A stretch of 64,000 nucleotides of DNA from Luteimonas sp. JM171 (GTDB lineage: Bacteria > Pseudomonadota > Gammaproteobacteria > Xanthomonadales > Xanthomonadaceae), in contig NZ_CP017074.1 in the NCBI RefSeq assembly GCF_001717465.1, positions 2,198,873-2,262,872 of the forward strand, read 5' to 3'. The notes below the pieces were generated by a model. The model searched no databases and was not told where the DNA came from. It was given only the letters and a program-made list of their open reading frames with translations. This document shows, piece by piece, positions 39,763-50,100 of the stretch. The position numbers and the translations under genes are program-made. How positions within the stretch are numbered: the first letter of the stretch is position 1; each line of letters begins with the position of its first letter.

Positions 39763-41814
39763 TTAATCGCGGGTGCCAGCAACGCTGTCGCCGTGACCGA
39801 GCCGACACGGTCCTTCAAGAAACTCCTCGATCATTCCCAGCGTCGCCATCTGGTGGCTCGGATACCACGGCATGCTGTGGGGCATGTCCGGTATCAGCTC
39901 GTATCTGGCCGTGACGCGGTCCTTGATGGCGTTGTAAAACCGGCTGGAGTGGAATGCCGGGGTGCGCACATCACGGTCCCCCACCATCAACAGGACCGGG
40001 ATGTTTGCGTTGGCGGCGTTGGCGAGCGGACTCATGCCCTTTACCGTCCGGCCCTGGAGGATCCGCTGCACGCGGTCCTGGCTCCACAGGCGGCCGATCT
40101 GGTCCAGATCGGTGACGGGGGCGCCTGAGATCGCGCAGCGATAGGGGCCATCCGGCCTGACCGCTGCAGCAGCGGCGGCGAACCCGCCGTAGGAATAGCC
40201 GAAGATCGCGATCCTGGACGGGTCGGCAATCCCCTGGTTGACCAGCCAGGCAGCGCCGTCGTCCTTGTCGTCCTGCATCTTCTGGCCCCATTCCGCGTCG
40301 CCTGCAATCCACAGGTCCCTGCCCAACCCGGCCGAGCCGCGGTATTGGGGCCGGAGGACGGCATATCCGCGCGACGTCAGGAACGGCACCCAGCCGCTCC
40401 GGTCCCAACCGGCCCAGTCGCGCACCCACGGACCGCCATGCGGATGGATGATCGCTGGCAAGGGGCCATCGGATTCGGTCCATCCGGCCGGAAGATCGAG
40501 GATCGCGGGGATTTGCAGGCCATCCCGCGCGGGGTAGGTGACCCAGCGCTGCTCGCCAATCTGTTCCGGATCGATCCAGGGCCGCTCACTCCCCAACGTC
40601 ATGACCCGCTCGCCGTCAATGAGCAGGTGGTACGCCATCGGGTGGCGGGCGCTGGACGTGGTGAACAGCAGCCGGCTCTTGGCGGCATCGTAATCATCGA
40701 TCCAGACCGCCTGGCCCGGGAACGCCTGTTTCAATCCGGCGTGGATCGCGTCCATCTCCGGGTCCACGAAGACCTGCTCGCGCTGGGCGCCGTCGACGAC
40801 GAAGCCAAGGATCTGGCCGAAGTTTTCCTCGTGGGTTCCCCGGATCAGCCCGCCGATGCCGAACTCGGGATGGGCGACGAGGGGTTCGTCGTCGAACTTG
40901 CGCGCGCGCGGGTCATAGACACGGACCTCGATGCGATCGGAGAACAGGTCCGTGCGCACATAGAAATTCCCCGTGTCCTCGTCCAGGCCGATGAAATCAA
41001 TGGTGTGCCGGTCGGTGAGTTTGTGGTTCAGGTTCTCGTGGAGTTCGAACTCTCCGGTATCCGGGTTGAGGATCTGGATTTCCTGTTCGAAATCCCGGGA
41101 GTCCGGCTTCAACTGCACACGCGTCAGCACCTCGCCGTTGCGGGGATTGAACAGCCCCGGGCTGGACCTGCCCGACGCGCGGAACAGCAACGTCGTCTGG
41201 TCGGTCCGGAGGTTGTAGAGCAGGTAGTTTGCGCTCAGCGAAGCCGAGTTGATCTGGTTGACGATGACATTGTCCGGGTCCAGCGGAAGCTGGTGGACGA
41301 GTCCCGCCGTGCCGGCGATCTCCATGCACCGCTGGGTCTGCTCACTGATCCCGATGCGGCGGGTGTTGTCCGCAAATGCTTCGGAGAAGGATTTGTGCCC
41401 GCTGTCGGTCAGGTACGCCTTGGTGACGAAGGTCTTGGTTGCACCCGAGCGGCTGCCTTCACCACAGCCGCCCAGTTGGCCCGTCCATTCCTGGCGGCCC
41501 ATGACCAGGACCCGGTCCGCCTTCATCGCGCTGGCGGCGATGAACTTCATCCGGTTCCCGGAGGGGGTGATCACGGGGCCCTTGTCGGGGTCGTCCAGGT
41601 TCCATGTGGCGAGCGCGGTTTCCTGGTTGTCCGAACCAGGTGAGGCAACGAGCGCGACCAGGTTGCGGCCGTCGGCGCTCATGGACACCTGTTGGATCAT
41701 CGGCACCTGGGCGAAGTGCTCCGCCGGGATGGGTTCCGCGGCATTCGCCATGGCGGCAGCCGTCAGCAGGAGGGCGGTGCCCAGTACGCGAAAGCGTCCG
41801 ATATCTGTGGCCAT
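39763..41814 (-). CDS. S9-family prolyl oligopeptidase-like peptidase
   Basis: This 683-residue secreted serine peptidase has a signal peptide (about 1-25, cleavage after ANA), a seven-blade propeller-like N-terminal region and a C-terminal alpha/beta-hydrolase peptidase domain (about 430-665). The triad is Ser in FGYSYGGFAA, Asp in MVGDRDVRTP and His in IPDMPHSMPWY. HPHGGPW is the usual oxyanion element. Dipeptidyl or acylaminoacyl peptidase activity is likely, feeding peptides to the adjacent TonB receptor, but the specificity cannot be read from the sequence. Confidence 0.9.
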   Translation of the reverse strand: MATDIGRFRVLGTALLLTAAAMANAAEPIPAEHFAQVPMIQQVSMSADGRNLVALVASPGSDNQETALATWNLDDPDKGPVITPSGNRMKFIAASAMKADRVLVMGRQEWTGQLGGCGEGSRSGATKTFVTKAYLTDSGHKSFSEAFADNTRRIGISEQTQRCMEIAGTAGLVHQLPLDPDNVIVNQINSASLSANYLLYNLRTDQTTLLFRASGRSSPGLFNPRNGEVLTRVQLKPDSRDFEQEIQILNPDTGEFELHENLNHKLTDRHTIDFIGLDEDTGNFYVRTDLFSDRIEVRVYDPRARKFDDEPLVAHPEFGIGGLIRGTHEENFGQILGFVVDGAQREQVFVDPEMDAIHAGLKQAFPGQAVWIDDYDAAKSRLLFTTSSARHPMAYHLLIDGERVMTLGSERPWIDPEQIGEQRWVTYPARDGLQIPAILDLPAGWTESDGPLPAIIHPHGGPWVRDWAGWDRSGWVPFLTSRGYAVLRPQYRGSAGLGRDLWIAGDAEWGQKMQDDKDDGAAWLVNQGIADPSRIAIFGYSYGGFAAAAAAVRPDGPYRCAISGAPVTDLDQIGRLWSQDRVQRILQGRTVKGMSPLANAANANIPVLLMVGDRDVRTPAFHSSRFYNAIKDRVTARYELIPDMPHSMPWYPSHQMATLGMIEEFLEGPCRLGHGDSVAGTRD

Positions 41815-41948
41815 ATGTTATGTGCACGTGAAAAGAAAGTTGAACCTACCATGAATTTTGGCGGTTGCGGACGGTTGGTGTGTTGTGCGCCACTTGCGCG
41901 GGCGGGCCTGCTGGAACGCGAGCGACGGCGGCCCGTGCATAGGGGCGA

Positions 41949-41960
41949 TAGAATGTCGCC
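41949..41960 (+). promoter_or_regulatory. Putative -10 box giving a leaderless mrp mRNA
   Basis: TAGAAT at 41949-41954 ends six bases before the mrp ATG at 41961; the expected transcription start is the A of that ATG. There is no Shine-Dalgarno sequence. Confidence 0.5.
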
Positions 41961-42824
41961 ATGAACATGACTGCAGCCCCCGTCCACCCCCGCGCCGTCC
42001 AAGGCGAACTCAAACCCCTCCCCAACGTCCGCAACATCATTGCCGTGGGTTCCGGCAAGGGCGGGGTGGGGAAATCCACCACCTCGGTCAACCTGGCGCT
42101 TGCGCTGGCCGCGACCGGGGCGCGGGTGGGGATCCTGGACGCCGACGTATACGGCCCCAGCATCCCGACCATGCTCGGACTGACGGAGCGGCCGCAGAGC
42201 CCGGACAACAAGTCGATCATCCCGCTCCGCGCGCATGGGCTGGAGGCGATGTCGATCGGGCTGCTGGTGGAGCAGGACACGCCGATGATCTGGCGCGGGC
42301 CGATGGCGACCTCGGCGCTGACCCAGCTGCTGGGCGATACCCGCTGGGGCGAAGGCGAGGGGCTTGATTACCTCATCGTCGACCTGCCGCCGGGCACCGG
42401 CGATATCCAGCTCACCTTGGCGCAGAAGATCCCGGTGGCGGGGGCGGTCATCGTGACCACGCCGCAGGAAGTGGCCACGCTGGATGCGCGCAAGGCGCTG
42501 AAGATGTTCGAGAAGGTCGATATCGCCACCCTCGGGCTGGTGGAGAACATGGCCCAGCACGTGTGCAGCAACTGCGGTCACGTGGAGCACCTGTTCGGCC
42601 AGGGCGGAGCGCAGCAGATGGCCAGCCAGTACGGCGTGCCGCTCCTTGGCTCGCTGCCGCTGGAAGGGCGGATCCGGGAGCAGGGCGATGCCGGGTTCCC
42701 GCTGGTGGCGGCGCAGCCTGATTCGCCCGCCGCGCAGGCCTACCGGGACCTTGCCGCCCGCGTCATCGAGGAGCTGGAGAAGCGCCCGCGCGCCAAGATG
42801 CCGATTTCGGCGTCGCTGCTGTAG
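41961..42824 (+). CDS. mrp: Iron-sulfur cluster carrier ATPase (Mrp/ApbC)
   Basis: Mrp is a homodimeric P-loop ATPase that carries and transfers Fe-S clusters. The 287-residue protein has the deviant Walker A GKGGVGKSTTSVN, DADVYGPSIPTMLG, the DLPPGTGD Walker B region and the CxxC cluster ligand pair in VCSNCGH. Compared with E. coli Mrp (about 370 residues) it lacks the N-terminal MIP18-like domain; this short form is common. Dcd follows after 56 bases. Confidence 0.93.
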   Translation: MNMTAAPVHPRAVQGELKPLPNVRNIIAVGSGKGGVGKSTTSVNLALALAATGARVGILDADVYGPSIPTMLGLTERPQSPDNKSIIPLRAHGLEAMSIGLLVEQDTPMIWRGPMATSALTQLLGDTRWGEGEGLDYLIVDLPPGTGDIQLTLAQKIPVAGAVIVTTPQEVATLDARKALKMFEKVDIATLGLVENMAQHVCSNCGHVEHLFGQGGAQQMASQYGVPLLGSLPLEGRIREQGDAGFPLVAAQPDSPAAQAYRDLAARVIEELEKRPRAKMPISASLL

Positions 42825-42835
42825 GGCGGTACGGA

Positions 42836-42866
42836 TAGAATGCGCGGCTGGCACACCGGCCGCGCA
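42836..42866 (+). promoter_or_regulatory. Putative -10 box and overlapping inverted repeat before dcd
   Basis: TAGAAT at 42836-42841 predicts transcription near 42848. An inverted repeat, 42841-42851 with 42856-42866 (one T-G pair, four-base loop), begins at the end of the box and could act as mrp terminator, dcd leader hairpin or binding site. The dcd start at 42881 follows AAGGGGCATGACTGC. Confidence 0.4.
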
Positions 42867-42880
42867 AGGGGCATGACTGC

Positions 42881-43459
42881 ATGAGCATCAAGAGCGACCG
42901 CTGGATCCGGCGCATGTCCGAGCGGCCCGGCGGCATGATCGAGCCGTACGAGCCGGGGCAGGTGAAGCACGCGGAGGGCGGCGGGCGGATCGTCAGCTAC
43001 GGCACCTCCAGCTACGGCTACGACGTACGCTGCTCGCGCGAGTTCAAGGTGTTCACCAACATCAACTCCACGATCGTCGACCCCAAGCGCTTCGATCCGA
43101 AAAGCTTCGTGGACGTGGTGGACGACGTGTGCATCATCCCGCCGAACTCCTTCGCGCTGGCCCGCACGGTCGAGTACTTCCGGATCCCGCGCGACGTGCT
43201 GGTGGTGTGCCTGGGCAAGAGCACCTATGCCCGCTGCGGGATCATCGTCAACGTGACTCCGCTCGAGCCGGAGTGGGAAGGCCACGTGACCCTGGAATTC
43301 AGCAACACCACGCCGCTGCCGGCGCGGATCTATGCCAACGAGGGCGTGGCCCAGATGCTGTTCTTCCAGGCCGATCCGGACGACGTGTGCGAAACCTCGT
43401 ACAAGGACCGCGGCGGCAAGTACCAGGGGCAGACCGGGGTGACGCTGCCGCGTACCTGA
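42881..43459 (+). CDS. dcd: dCTP deaminase
   Basis: Dcd deaminates dCTP to dUTP, the main source of dUMP for thymidylate in Gram-negatives. The 192-residue protein has [17 protein letters not shown], the active-site [28 protein letters not shown] segments and [12 protein letters not shown] at the end. The length and ending match the homotrimeric monofunctional enzyme. Confidence 0.96.
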   Translation: MSIKSDRWIRRMSERPGGMIEPYEPGQVKHAEGGGRIVSYGTSSYGYDVRCSREFKVFTNINSTIVDPKRFDPKSFVDVVDDVCIIPPNSFALARTVEYFRIPRDVLVVCLGKSTYARCGIIVNVTPLEPEWEGHVTLEFSNTTPLPARIYANEGVAQMLFFQADPDDVCETSYKDRGGKYQGQTGVTLPRT

Positions 43460-43468
43460 GGCGCGAAC

Positions 43469-44218
43469 CTATGCGCCGGGCGCTGCGACGGTCACGCCCT
43501 CCGCTTCAAGCGCGGTTCTCAGGGCGCGGGCGAAGGACGCGGCGTCCGGGCGGTCGCCGTGCAGGCACAGGGTCTCCGCTTCGATCACCAATGTGCCGCC
43601 GTCGATGGTGGTGATCGCGCCGCCCTGCAGCATCGCCCGCACCTGGTCGAGGGCAGGATCCAGGCCGTCGATCACCGCGCCGTCGAGGTCACGCCGGGCG
43701 AGCTGCCCGTCCGCGGCGTAGCGCCGTTCGGCAAACGCTTCCGGGGCCACCCGCAACCCCGCCGCGCGACCCGCCTGCACCAGTCGTGAGCCGGCAAGCG
43801 CGTAAAGCCACAGGGCGTGGTCAATGCTTCGCACCGCTTCGGCGATGGCGTGGGCGATGGCGTCGTCGCGCGCGGCCAGGTTGTACAAGGCGCCGTGGGG
43901 CTTCACGTGGTGAAGCGAGGTGCCTGCGCGCGCACCGGCTTCTGCCAGCGCTTCGGTCTGTCGCCGGACCAGCCGGTGTGCGGCCTCGGGCGTGGCGGGC
44001 AGCTCGCGCCGGCCAAACCCCGGCCGGTCCTCGAAGGAGGGATGGGCGCCAATCGCCACGCCATGCTCCAGGCAAAGGGAAATGGCGCGGCGCATGCTGG
44101 GCCCATCGCCGGCGTGGCCGCCGCAGGCGATGCTTGCCGACGAGATCCAGGGCGCGATGGCCGTGTCATCGCCGAAGCCTTCCCCAAGGTCACAGTTGAA
44201 GTCGATGCGCTTACGCAT
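43469..44218 (-). CDS. pxpA: 5-oxoprolinase subunit A (LamB/YcsF family)
   Basis: PxpA acts with PxpBC in the ATP-dependent opening of 5-oxoproline (pyroglutamate) to glutamate, a repair reaction for spontaneously cyclised glutamine. The 249-residue protein begins with the family hallmark RIDFNCDLGEGFG and carries ISSASIACGGHAGDG, GAHPSFEDRPGFGRRE and HHVKPHGALYN. Its start overlaps the pxpC stop by eight bases. Confidence 0.93.
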   Translation of the reverse strand: MRKRIDFNCDLGEGFGDDTAIAPWISSASIACGGHAGDGPSMRRAISLCLEHGVAIGAHPSFEDRPGFGRRELPATPEAAHRLVRRQTEALAEAGARAGTSLHHVKPHGALYNLAARDDAIAHAIAEAVRSIDHALWLYALAGSRLVQAGRAAGLRVAPEAFAERRYAADGQLARRDLDGAVIDGLDPALDQVRAMLQGGAITTIDGGTLVIEAETLCLHGDRPDAASFARALRTALEAEGVTVAAPGA

Positions 44219-45179
44219 GCGTCCTGCTCCGCGCCTCGATGGCCAGGGCGATGCGCTGCAGCCGCTGGCGCTGCCCGCGCAGCGCCAGGTGCGCCTGTTC
44301 CGGCGTGCAGGGGACGAACCGCAGCGTGTCGCCCGGCCGCAGCTGCGCGAGCCGCGGGCGATCGGCGCGGATCACGTGGCCGATGCGCGGATAGCCGCCG
44401 TGGGTCTGTGCATCGGCAAGAAGGATGATCGGTTGGCCGTCGGGTGGAAGCTGGATGGTGCCGGGCGCCACGGGCTCGGACGGCAGCAGGTCGCCGTGCA
44501 TCGTTTGCATTACCGGGCCCTTCAGGCGCAGGCCCTGGCGGTTGCTCGCCGGCATGACCTCCCATTGCCCATGGATCAGCTCTTCGGGCGGGGCCAGGTC
44601 GCTGCCGCCGGACAGGATCCGGACCGGGCAGGGCGAGCGCTCAAGGTCGATGTCCGGAGTCGGGTTGATCCACCTGTCCCCGACTTCCAATCCCGCGGAC
44701 TCGATCGGCACGGCCCGCGCGACCTCGAGCACGTCGCCACGGGCCAGGCACCGGCCGGCGAAGCCGCCGAAGCCGGTCCGCAGATCGGTGCTGCGGCTGC
44801 CGAGCACTTCCGGAACCGCGAATCCTCCCGCCACCGCGAGGTAGGTCCGCGCACCGGACCGGCATTGGCCCAGCCGCAGCGTGGCGCCGGCAGGAAGCAG
44901 CACCGGCCGCCACGGGGACAGGATCGTCCCCTCCACTTCCGCCTCCATCCGGGCCCCGCACAGCGCGATGCGGGCTGCGTCCCGGAAGTGCAGCGTTGGG
45001 CCAGCCAGGGTGGCCTCCAGCGCGGGAGATCCCGGGGGATTTCCCACCAGCAGGTTGGCGATGGCGTGGGAGTACGGATCCAGGGCGCCTGTAGCGGGGA
45101 CCCCGAGGTGCCGCAGCCCGTTGCGCGGCCCGGCCTGGATCGAGGTGGCCATTCCGGGATTCAGCACGCGGATGCTCAC
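44211..45179 (-). CDS. pxpC: 5-oxoprolinase subunit C
   Basis: This 322-residue protein is the biotin-dependent-carboxyltransferase-like half of the PxpBC complex; related domains occur in urea amidolyase. Visible motifs include NPGMATSIQAGPRNGLRHLG, GALDPYSHAIANLLVGN, SGGSDLAP, SNRQGLRLKG and LLADAQTHGGYPRIGHV. The GTG start at 45179 overlaps the pxpB stop (GTGA); upstream in-frame codons are Arg/Pro shadow sequence. Confidence 0.93.
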   Translation of the reverse strand: MSIRVLNPGMATSIQAGPRNGLRHLGVPATGALDPYSHAIANLLVGNPPGSPALEATLAGPTLHFRDAARIALCGARMEAEVEGTILSPWRPVLLPAGATLRLGQCRSGARTYLAVAGGFAVPEVLGSRSTDLRTGFGGFAGRCLARGDVLEVARAVPIESAGLEVGDRWINPTPDIDLERSPCPVRILSGGSDLAPPEELIHGQWEVMPASNRQGLRLKGPVMQTMHGDLLPSEPVAPGTIQLPPDGQPIILLADAQTHGGYPRIGHVIRADRPRLAQLRPGDTLRFVPCTPEQAHLALRGQRQRLQRIALAIEARSRTHA

Positions 45180-45895
45180 TGCGCCGCCTCCAGGCGCCTG
45201 AACTCCGCTTGATCGATCGCGCGGAAACGCACGCGCTGGCCGGGGCCGAGCAGGCACGGCCCCTCGCGTGCGAGGTCAAACAGCCGCAGCGGCGTGCGTC
45301 CGATGATGTTCCAGCCGCCCGGGCCCGCGTGGGGGTAGATCCCTGTATGGGCCCCGCCGATGCCGACGCTGCCGCCGGCCACCCGTACCCGTGGCGTCGC
45401 TTGGCGGGGCGCAGCGAGCCGTTGATCGAGCCCGTTGAGGTAGGGGAAGCCTGGCGCGAAGCCCAGCATCGCCACCCGGTACTCACCGCTTGCGTGCAGG
45501 TCCGCCGCCGCCTGCGGCGCCAGGCCGGCGCTGGCGGCGATGGCCTCGAGGTCCGGGCCGTGTTCCCCGCCGTAGACCACCGGGATCACGGCTTCCGGCG
45601 GATCCGCGTGCGTCACGTCTGCTGCATCCTCGAGTCCCAGGGAACGTAACCAGTGTTCGGCGCGCTCCAGCGGAAGCCCGGTGGCGATCGGATCCCGCCC
45701 ATCCAGCAGGTCCGCGTCGATGAACAGGGCCAAGGTTGCGTGCGCGGGGACGATGTCGACGAGCCAGGGCGGTCGCCGCGCATCGATCAACGCGGCCAAC
45801 GCGTGGACCCGCGCGTTGGTCGCCTCATCGATCCGGCTTCCCAGCCGGAGCAGCAGCGCGTCTTCTCCGAGGCGTTCAATCTCCAGCCCGCTCAC
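45176..45895 (-). CDS. pxpB: 5-oxoprolinase subunit B
   Basis: PxpB (239 residues) is the second carboxyltransferase-like half (KipI family). Landmarks are VIPVVYGGEHGPDLEAIA, MLGFAPGFPYLNGLD, PRVRVAGGSVGIGGAHTGIY and WNIIGRTPLRLFD. The GTG start at 45895 overlaps the HIT gene stop as GTGA; 103 upstream in-frame codons are shadow. The gene order on the minus strand is HIT, pxpB, pxpC, pxpA. Confidence 0.93.
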   Translation of the reverse strand: MSGLEIERLGEDALLLRLGSRIDEATNARVHALAALIDARRPPWLVDIVPAHATLALFIDADLLDGRDPIATGLPLERAEHWLRSLGLEDAADVTHADPPEAVIPVVYGGEHGPDLEAIAASAGLAPQAAADLHASGEYRVAMLGFAPGFPYLNGLDQRLAAPRQATPRVRVAGGSVGIGGAHTGIYPHAGPGGWNIIGRTPLRLFDLAREGPCLLGPGQRVRFRAIDQAEFRRLEAAQ

Positions 45896-46323
45896 CGCGC
45901 CTGCATCGCGGCCTGCAGCATCGAGATGCGTTCGACCAGCGCCTCCGGGGAATAGGGGCGTGCCGCTACCCGGCCCCAGACGGGCGCGGGCCACGCGGGG
46001 TCGTCCTCGAACCGGGCGATCAGGTGCACGTGCAGCTGCGGCACCAGGTTGCCAAGCGCGGCAACGTTGAGCTTGTGCGGGCGGAACACGTCGCGCAGCA
46101 GCCGCAGGCCCAGGTCGATCTCCGCGGTCAGCTGTCCCCGCTGCCCGGCGTCCAGGTCGATCAGTTCGCGGGCGCCGGCCACGCGCGGCACCAGCACCAG
46201 CCACGCGTAGTTGGCGTCGTCCATCAGTCGCAGTTCGCCCAGCTCCAGCGTATGGAGCGGGTGCGAGTCCGCTGCCAGGCGCGGATCGAGTTCGAACGTG
46301 TTGTCAGCAGGGTGCCGGGCCAT
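45892..46323 (-). CDS. HIT-domain protein
   Basis: This 143-residue histidine-triad protein has the catalytic strand QLHVHLIARF and a preceding LVPRVAGARELIDLD region. HIT hydrolases act on nucleotide phosphoramidates or dinucleoside polyphosphates; this branch's substrate is unknown. It overlaps pxpB by four bases (GTGA), so it is translated in one unit with the oxoprolinase genes, suggesting a metabolite-repair association. Confidence 0.87.
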   Translation of the reverse strand: MARHPADNTFELDPRLAADSHPLHTLELGELRLMDDANYAWLVLVPRVAGARELIDLDAGQRGQLTAEIDLGLRLLRDVFRPHKLNVAALGNLVPQLHVHLIARFEDDPAWPAPVWGRVAARPYSPEALVERISMLQAAMQAR

Positions 46324-46340
46324 GGCCTTCCTCCATCGAA

Positions 46341-47012
46341 TCAGGCGAGCGCGACCTCGAGGAATTTCAGGGTGCGCCGGTGGGCAAGGGTCGCACTGGC
46401 CGGATGATGATGGCGCGGATCGACGTCGCGATTGAAGGCGTGGCCGGCGCCTTCGTAGACATGGTGCGTTGCATCGGGATGGCGCTCGCGATGTGCCTGG
46501 ATGTCGGCTTGCGGGATGGAACCGTCCTCGGCGCCGAAATGGAAGAGCATCGGCGCACGCAACTTTTCATCCAGGAACGGGACGGTGCGCGCTCCGTAGT
46601 AGCTCACCGCCGGCACGCCCAGCCGCGTGTTGGCCAGGAAGGCCACGCTTCCACCCCAGCAGAACCCCACCACCGCGGTGGCATGGCCCTCTTCGCGCAG
46701 CTGCGCCGCTGCAGCGGCCACCACGTCCACCGCGCGCTCGAAGCCGAGCGCCGCGGCCAGCTCGCGCCCACGCGCAAAGCCTTCCGGACCGTAATCCAGT
46801 TCCACGTGTGGCTGGACCGGGGCGAACATGTCCGGCGCCACGGCAACATAGCCCTCGGCCGCGTAGCGCTCCACGACGGACCGGATGTGCGCGTTGACGC
46901 CGAAGATTTCCTGCACCACGACCAGCGCGCCACGCTGCGCACCGTCGAGCGGGTCCGCGCGCCAGGCATCAACGGGCCCGTGGCGGGTGGTGACGGCGAT
47001 GGCCCTGCCCAT
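46341..47012 (-). CDS. Dienelactone hydrolase family protein
   Basis: This 223-residue alpha/beta-hydrolase has the Cys nucleophile in VVGFCWGGSVAF, Asp in FGAEDGSIP and His in GAGHAFNRD, the Cys-Asp-His triad of dienelactone hydrolases, with VVVQEIFGVNAHIRSV near the N-terminus. The natural substrate is uncertain, since family members act on varied lactones and esters. It ends 17 bases before the HIT gene and is probably first in the pxp transcript. Confidence 0.88.
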   Translation of the reverse strand: MGRAIAVTTRHGPVDAWRADPLDGAQRGALVVVQEIFGVNAHIRSVVERYAAEGYVAVAPDMFAPVQPHVELDYGPEGFARGRELAAALGFERAVDVVAAAAAQLREEGHATAVVGFCWGGSVAFLANTRLGVPAVSYYGARTVPFLDEKLRAPMLFHFGAEDGSIPQADIQAHRERHPDATHHVYEGAGHAFNRDVDPRHHHPASATLAHRRTLKFLEVALA

Positions 47013-47151
47013 GCCAGCCTCCGCTGTGCTGTCGACGGGCCGATTCTAGCCAGTCCGCCCGCGGCATGGGCCGGCGCCTGCGCTATCCTCGCCAGCGCAT
47101 CGAGGGGTGGGGCATGGGGCAGGGGCAAGGGGTCTTTGACGGGGAGGACGC

Positions 47152-50100
47152 ATGCTGAGCGTGGGCGTGGTGGTGGTGGCCGCGCTGCTGTGGCTGGGCG
47201 TGCTGTTTGCCGCCGCGCTGTACGGCGAACGCCATCCGCAGGCCTTCTCGGGCCGCTGGCGCCACGTGTATGCGCTTTCGCTGGCGGTGCATTGCACCTC
47301 CTGGACCTTCTACGGAACCATCACCCAGGCGGCCCGCCACGGCTGGCCGCTGCCGCCCACCTTCCTCGGCGCCATCCTGTTCTACGCGCTGGCGTTCGCG
47401 TTCATGGTGCGCCTGGTGCGGCTGGCGCGGGAGAGCAACGCCACCTCGCTGGCGGACCTGATCGCCACCCGCCTTGGCAAGGACGCCTGGCTGGCGGCCA
47501 CGGTGACGCTGGTGGCGGCGCTGGGGCTCATCCCATACATCGCGCTGCAGCTGAAGGCGGTGACGATGAGCTTCGGCACCCTGACCGGCGCGGCAGTGGC
47601 CGACGTGGCCCAGGTGCCGCCCTGGGGCGACAGCGCGCTCTACGTGGCGCTGGCGATGGCCCTGTTCACCATGCTCTTCGGCACCCGCCGGGTGAGCGCG
47701 GCCGAACACAACCGCGGCCTGGTGCTGGCGATGGCGTTCGAATCGCTGTTCAAGCTGGGGGCGATGCTGGCGCTGGGGCTGTTCGTGCTGCTGGCGCTGG
47801 GGCCGTTGCCCGAAGTGCCGCCACCGCCGGCCGCGGCGGGCGGCGGGTTCATGCCGCTGGTCCTGCTTGGCGCGCTGGCGATGTTCATCATGCCGCACCA
47901 GTTCCACGTCGCCGTGGTGGAGTGCCGTGACGATGCCCACGTGCGCACCGCGCGCTGGCAGTTTCCGCTGTACCTGCTGCTGATCGCGATCCCGGTGCTG
48001 CCGCTGGCACGGGCGGGCACCGCCCTGCTGGGTGACAGCGTGCCTTCCGACATGTACGCGCTGGCGGTGCCGCTGTCCCAGGGCGGCGACGGCGTCGCCC
48101 TGCTGGCGTTCCTGGGAGGGCTGAGCGCGGCCACCGGCATGGTGATCGTGAGCACGCTGACCCTGAGCCTGATGATCGGCAACCACTGGTTTGCGCCGGG
48201 ACTGCTGCGGGGGGCATGGGCGCGGCCGCGGTCCGCCGGGGGCGACCACCGCGGCGGGCTGCTGCTGCTGCGGCGGGCGGGGATCGTGGCGATCATGCTG
48301 CTGGCGTGGGGGTATGGCCGGCTGGTGGGCGACAGCGATGTGCTCGCCGACATCGGCGCGGTGTCGTTCTCGGCGCTGGCCACGCTGGCGCCCGCGCTTG
48401 CGTTCGCCGTCTGGCGGCCGGACACGCCGGCCCGCGCGGCCACGGCCGGCGTCCTCGCCGCGTTCGCGACCTGGGGCTGGGTGATGTTGGTGCCGGCGCT
48501 CGCGGGCGTGCACGCAGCCGGCTGGCTGGCGTCGGGGCCGTTCGGCCTGGCGTGGCTCTCCCCCGACGGCTTGTTCGGGCTGACCGGCTGGAGCCGGCTT
48601 GGGCGCGCGGTCGGCGCGAGCCTGTTTGCCGGGGCGCTGGTCACGGTGCTGGTGGGACTTGCTGATCGCCGCGAGCGCAGCGGGCCGCCCGGCGCCGCGG
48701 ACCGGCAGACGCTGCGCAGCGCGGGGCTGCGCTTCCTGCCGCGGGGGCAGGTGGAACAACTGCTGGCCGGGGCGCCCGCATCGGGGCCGGTGCCTGGCGA
48801 GATCGCCGCGCGCCTGGAGCGGGAACTCTCGGCCGTGCTGGGAAGCGCGTCGGCGCGACTGCTGCTGGACGCGGCGCGTCGCGAAGCCGGGCCGGACCTG
48901 GAGACCGTGGCGGCGATCGTGGGCGAGGCCTCGCAGGACCTGCGCTTCAACCAGCGGGTTCTGGAGGCGGCGCTGGAGAACATGAGCCAGGGCATCAGCG
49001 TGGTGGACGGCGAGCTGCGGCTGGTGGCGTGGAACTCGCCCTATGCCGAACTGTTCGGGTATCCGCCGGAGCTGCTGCGGGTCGGCGTGTCCGTCGCCGA
49101 GCTGGTGCGCTTCAACCTGGCGCGCGGGCTGGGCGGCGACGGCGAGCTGGAGCGGGAGGTGGCGCGTCGCATCGCGCATATGCGCGCCGGCACGCCCTAC
49201 GTGACCGAACGCCGGTTCCCCGGTGGGGCGATCATCGAGATCCGCGGCAACCCGATGCCTGGCGGCGGCTTCGTGGCCACGTTCACGGACGTCACTGCGT
49301 TCCGCAGCACCGAGGAGGCGCTGCGCCAGGTCAACGAAACCCTGGAACAGCGGGTGGCCGAGCGCACTGCCAGCCTGGACCAGGCCCGGCGGGAGGCCGA
49401 AAAGGCCAACGACGCCAAGAGCCGGTTCCTCACCGCGGTGGGCCACGACCTGCTGCAGCCCCTGCATGCGGCGCAGCTGTTCACTGATTCGCTGGCCCGG
49501 CAGCTCGACGATGCCCCGCGGCGTGAGCGGCTGGCGCAGATCCGCGGGGCGCTCGACTCGACCAGCGATCTGCTCACCGGGCTGTTCGACATGTCGCGCC
49601 TGGATGCCGGGGGGCTGGTGCCGCAGCCGCGCAGGTTCCCGCTCGGGGAAGTCCTCGACCCGTTGGCATCGGAGTTCGCGGCGCTGGCGGCGGCTCGCGG
49701 CCTGGGGTTCCGTTACCGGCCCAGTTCCGCCTGGACGGCCACCGACCCGCAGCTGCTGCGGCGGGTGCTGCAGAACTTCCTGGCCAACGCAGTGCGCTAT
49801 ACCGCCAGCGGCCGCGTGCTGCTGGGCGTGCGGATGGAGGGCGCGCGATTGCGCATCGAGGTGCACGACACCGGCCCGGGGATTGAGGAAGCGCAGCTGG
49901 GATCCATTTTCGAGGAGTTCCGGCGGGGGGAGGGTGCCGTCGGCCAGGGACTGGGCCTGGGCCTTGCCATCTCAGAACGCATCGCGCGCCTGCTGGAAGC
50001 GCCGTTGCGGGTGCGCAGCCGGCCGGGGAGGGGCACGGTGTTTTCGCTGTCACTCGGCCGCGAGGCCGGCCCCCGCGGCCTGGCGGCGGTGCCGCCGCGC

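Noticed and set aside
47083..49866. A minus-strand frame of over 900 codons opposite the sensor kinase
   Set aside because: His/Gln/Arg-rich shadow of the kinase gene's third codon positions; no start context or domain.
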